Source: Chitinophaga niabensis (GTDB lineage: Bacteria > Bacteroidota > Bacteroidia > Chitinophagales > Chitinophagaceae). From it: 64,000 nucleotides of DNA. Positions 63,061-64,000 of the stretch are shown here, in pieces. The translations under genes were made by a program, and so were the position numbers. Location: NCBI RefSeq assembly GCF_039545795.1, contig NZ_CP154260.1, forward strand, positions 5,089,001 to 5,153,000, read 5' to 3'. The notes below the pieces were generated by a model, which searched no databases, was not told where the DNA came from, and saw only the letters and a list, made by a program, of their open reading frames with translations. Position 1 is the stretch's first letter. Each line of letters starts with the position of its first letter.

Positions 63061-64000
63061 TTATTGAACTCCTGTAATAGTTAGATTTCTTCCTTCCAGT
63101 TTGAAACGAACTCCCCAATCTTTCAAACCATCCATAAAATCAAGTAACGAGAGGTTCCTGCTCACTTTTCCAAAAAAAGTCTTGACAGGAATTCCTTTTT
63201 CGAAAACGACTTCTACATCATACCAACGTTCTACCTCACGCATTAATTCCTCCAGTGTGAGATCGTCAAGGTTGAAATAACCGTCTTTCCACCCCATCAC
63301 GTTTTTGATATTGGCATTATGAACAACTGTGATGGATTGTACAACGTGTACCTGCTTTATTTGCGCCTGCTGGCCGGGTTTCAGTACTACACCATTTCCA
63401 TGCCCCTCCTGTTCCGGTATCTGTATCCTGACGCTTCCTGTCAACAATGTTGTGCGAAGTATTTTCTCGTTAGCATAGGCATTGATATTAAAACTCGTAC
63501 CCAGTACATCTATTGTAGCGCGTTGGCTGACTGTTACATGAAAGGGCATTTCCGCATCTTTCTTTACCTCGAAATACACTTCTCCGGTTACTTCAACACT
63601 CCGCTTCGGCCCGTTAAATGCCGTAGGGAAGCGGATAGAACTTGCCGCATTCAACCAGGCCTTTGAACTATCGGGTAATAAAAGCTGATAGATCTTACCT
63701 TTGGGTGTTGATAAAGTATTGTAAAGAACGCTATCTGCAGCATTATTACCGGCATAGGAAAGCAGTCCTCCCTGCTTTGTTATCCGGGTGTTTCCCTGTT
63801 TTGCCACAGCGCCATCCATAGTATCGTCCAGGACAATTTCCTTTCCGTCAGCAAGCTTTAATACAGCACCCTGAGATGCCGGTTGGCTGCTGCGTATTGT
63901 TTGCGTCACTGTAGTTTCAGCGATCCTGCTACTCTTTTCATGTATATTCCACCAGACAAACGCTCCCACCAGTATTAACAATGAAGCAGCAACAGCGGTA
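63061..64000 (-). CDS. FecR-family anti-sigma factor (N-terminus outside window)
   Basis: The frame is open to the right edge, so the N-terminal sigma-binding part lies beyond 64000; the first codon that could start within the window is only a TTG at 63981, inside the membrane helix. Visible are this helix (LLILVGAFVWW), the FecR domain with AWLNAASSIRFPTAFNGPKR, and the C-terminal DUF4974/STN-like domain (FNLDDLTLEELMREVERWYD). It stands 53 bp before the STN-SusC gene and would pass the ligand signal to an ECF sigma factor. Confidence 0.92.
   Translation of the reverse strand, partial: TAVAASLLILVGAFVWWNIHEKSSRIAETTVTQTIRSSQPASQGAVLKLADGKEIVLDDTMDGAVAKQGNTRITKQGGLLSYAGNNAADSVLYNTLSTPKGKIYQLLLPDSSKAWLNAASSIRFPTAFNGPKRSVEVTGEVYFEVKKDAEMPFHVTVSQRATIDVLGTSFNINAYANEKILRTTLLTGSVRIQIPEQEGHGNGVVLKPGQQAQIKQVHVVQSITVVHNANIKNVMGWKDGYFNLDDLTLEELMREVERWYDVEVVFEKGIPVKTFFGKVSRNLSLLDFMDGLKDWGVRFKLEGRNLTITGVQ

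Noticed and set aside
1..64000. CRISPR arrays, transposases, integrases, rRNA or tRNA genes
   Set aside because: None was seen on either strand; short repeats found are regulatory-type repeats, not spacer arrays.

Overview
This 64 kb window looks like a chromosomal piece of a Bacteroidota genome, most likely a Chitinophaga-like member of the Chitinophagaceae. The reasons are four SusC/SusD pairs, FecR/ECF-sigma regulation, LuxR-tailed regulators carrying beta-propeller or TPR sensors, a type IX (Por) secretion tail, GldFG-type ABC genes and TAnnTTTG-like promoter elements. The genus is inferred from gene style, not from a marker gene. No rRNA, tRNA, CRISPR array, insertion sequence or phage gene was seen.

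Layout. (1) 1-6.4 kb: two paralogous siderophore-type TonB receptors (the first cut by the window edge) flank a GH127-like glycosidase; the second receptor is followed by a PepSY membrane protein. (2) 6.5-14.2 kb: a propeller/Y_Y_Y/LuxR regulator, then SusC and SusD, closed by a clear terminator. (3) 14.2-24.9 kb: a periplasmic oxidation set made of a phosphotriesterase-family hydrolase, a PQQ-type sugar dehydrogenase homologue with a c-type cytochrome, a secreted multidomain M60 metallopeptidase, an NHL-repeat lipoprotein, a PQQ dehydrogenase with a built-in cytochrome, and a VOC protein. (4) 24.9-39.1 kb: a Gfo/Idh/MocA oxidoreductase convergent with a polysaccharide utilisation operon on the minus strand (TPR-LuxR regulator, SusC, SusD, six-hairpin glycosidase, GntR regulator, second six-hairpin glycosidase, SSS symporter). 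(5) 39.2-42.5 kb: a tight five-gene operon of small membrane proteins and lipoproteins with no recognisable function. (6) 42.5-45.0 kb: NIPSNAP protein, a 61-residue GldL-like membrane microprotein, and a membrane metallophosphoesterase. (7) 45.0-52.5 kb: ECF sigma, FecR, STN-SusC, SusD. (8) 52.6-64.0 kb: a second FecR (cut by the window edge), STN-SusC, SusD, DUF4843 lipoprotein, PKD-like lipoprotein, ABC ATPase and a GldF-GldG fusion, ending in a perfect 13-bp terminator hairpin.

How it works together. Two control styles are visible. SusC proteins next to FecR carry an N-terminal STN signalling domain; SusC proteins next to LuxR-tailed regulators lack it. Two intergenic regions carry pairs of TGTAG repeats spaced exactly 11 bp: one in front of a SusC gene, the other in front of the unknown five-gene operon. 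This suggests that LuxR-type regulators bind there. The most unusual parts are the unknown operon with its phased repeats, the SusCD operon that carries its own GldFG-type ABC transporter, and the quinoprotein/cytochrome cluster whose last dehydrogenase has its start codon inside a perfect hairpin.

No stretch longer than about 300 bases lacks a gene. The longest gaps (9411-9657, 37074-37332, 43611-43847) hold the regulatory repeats described below.
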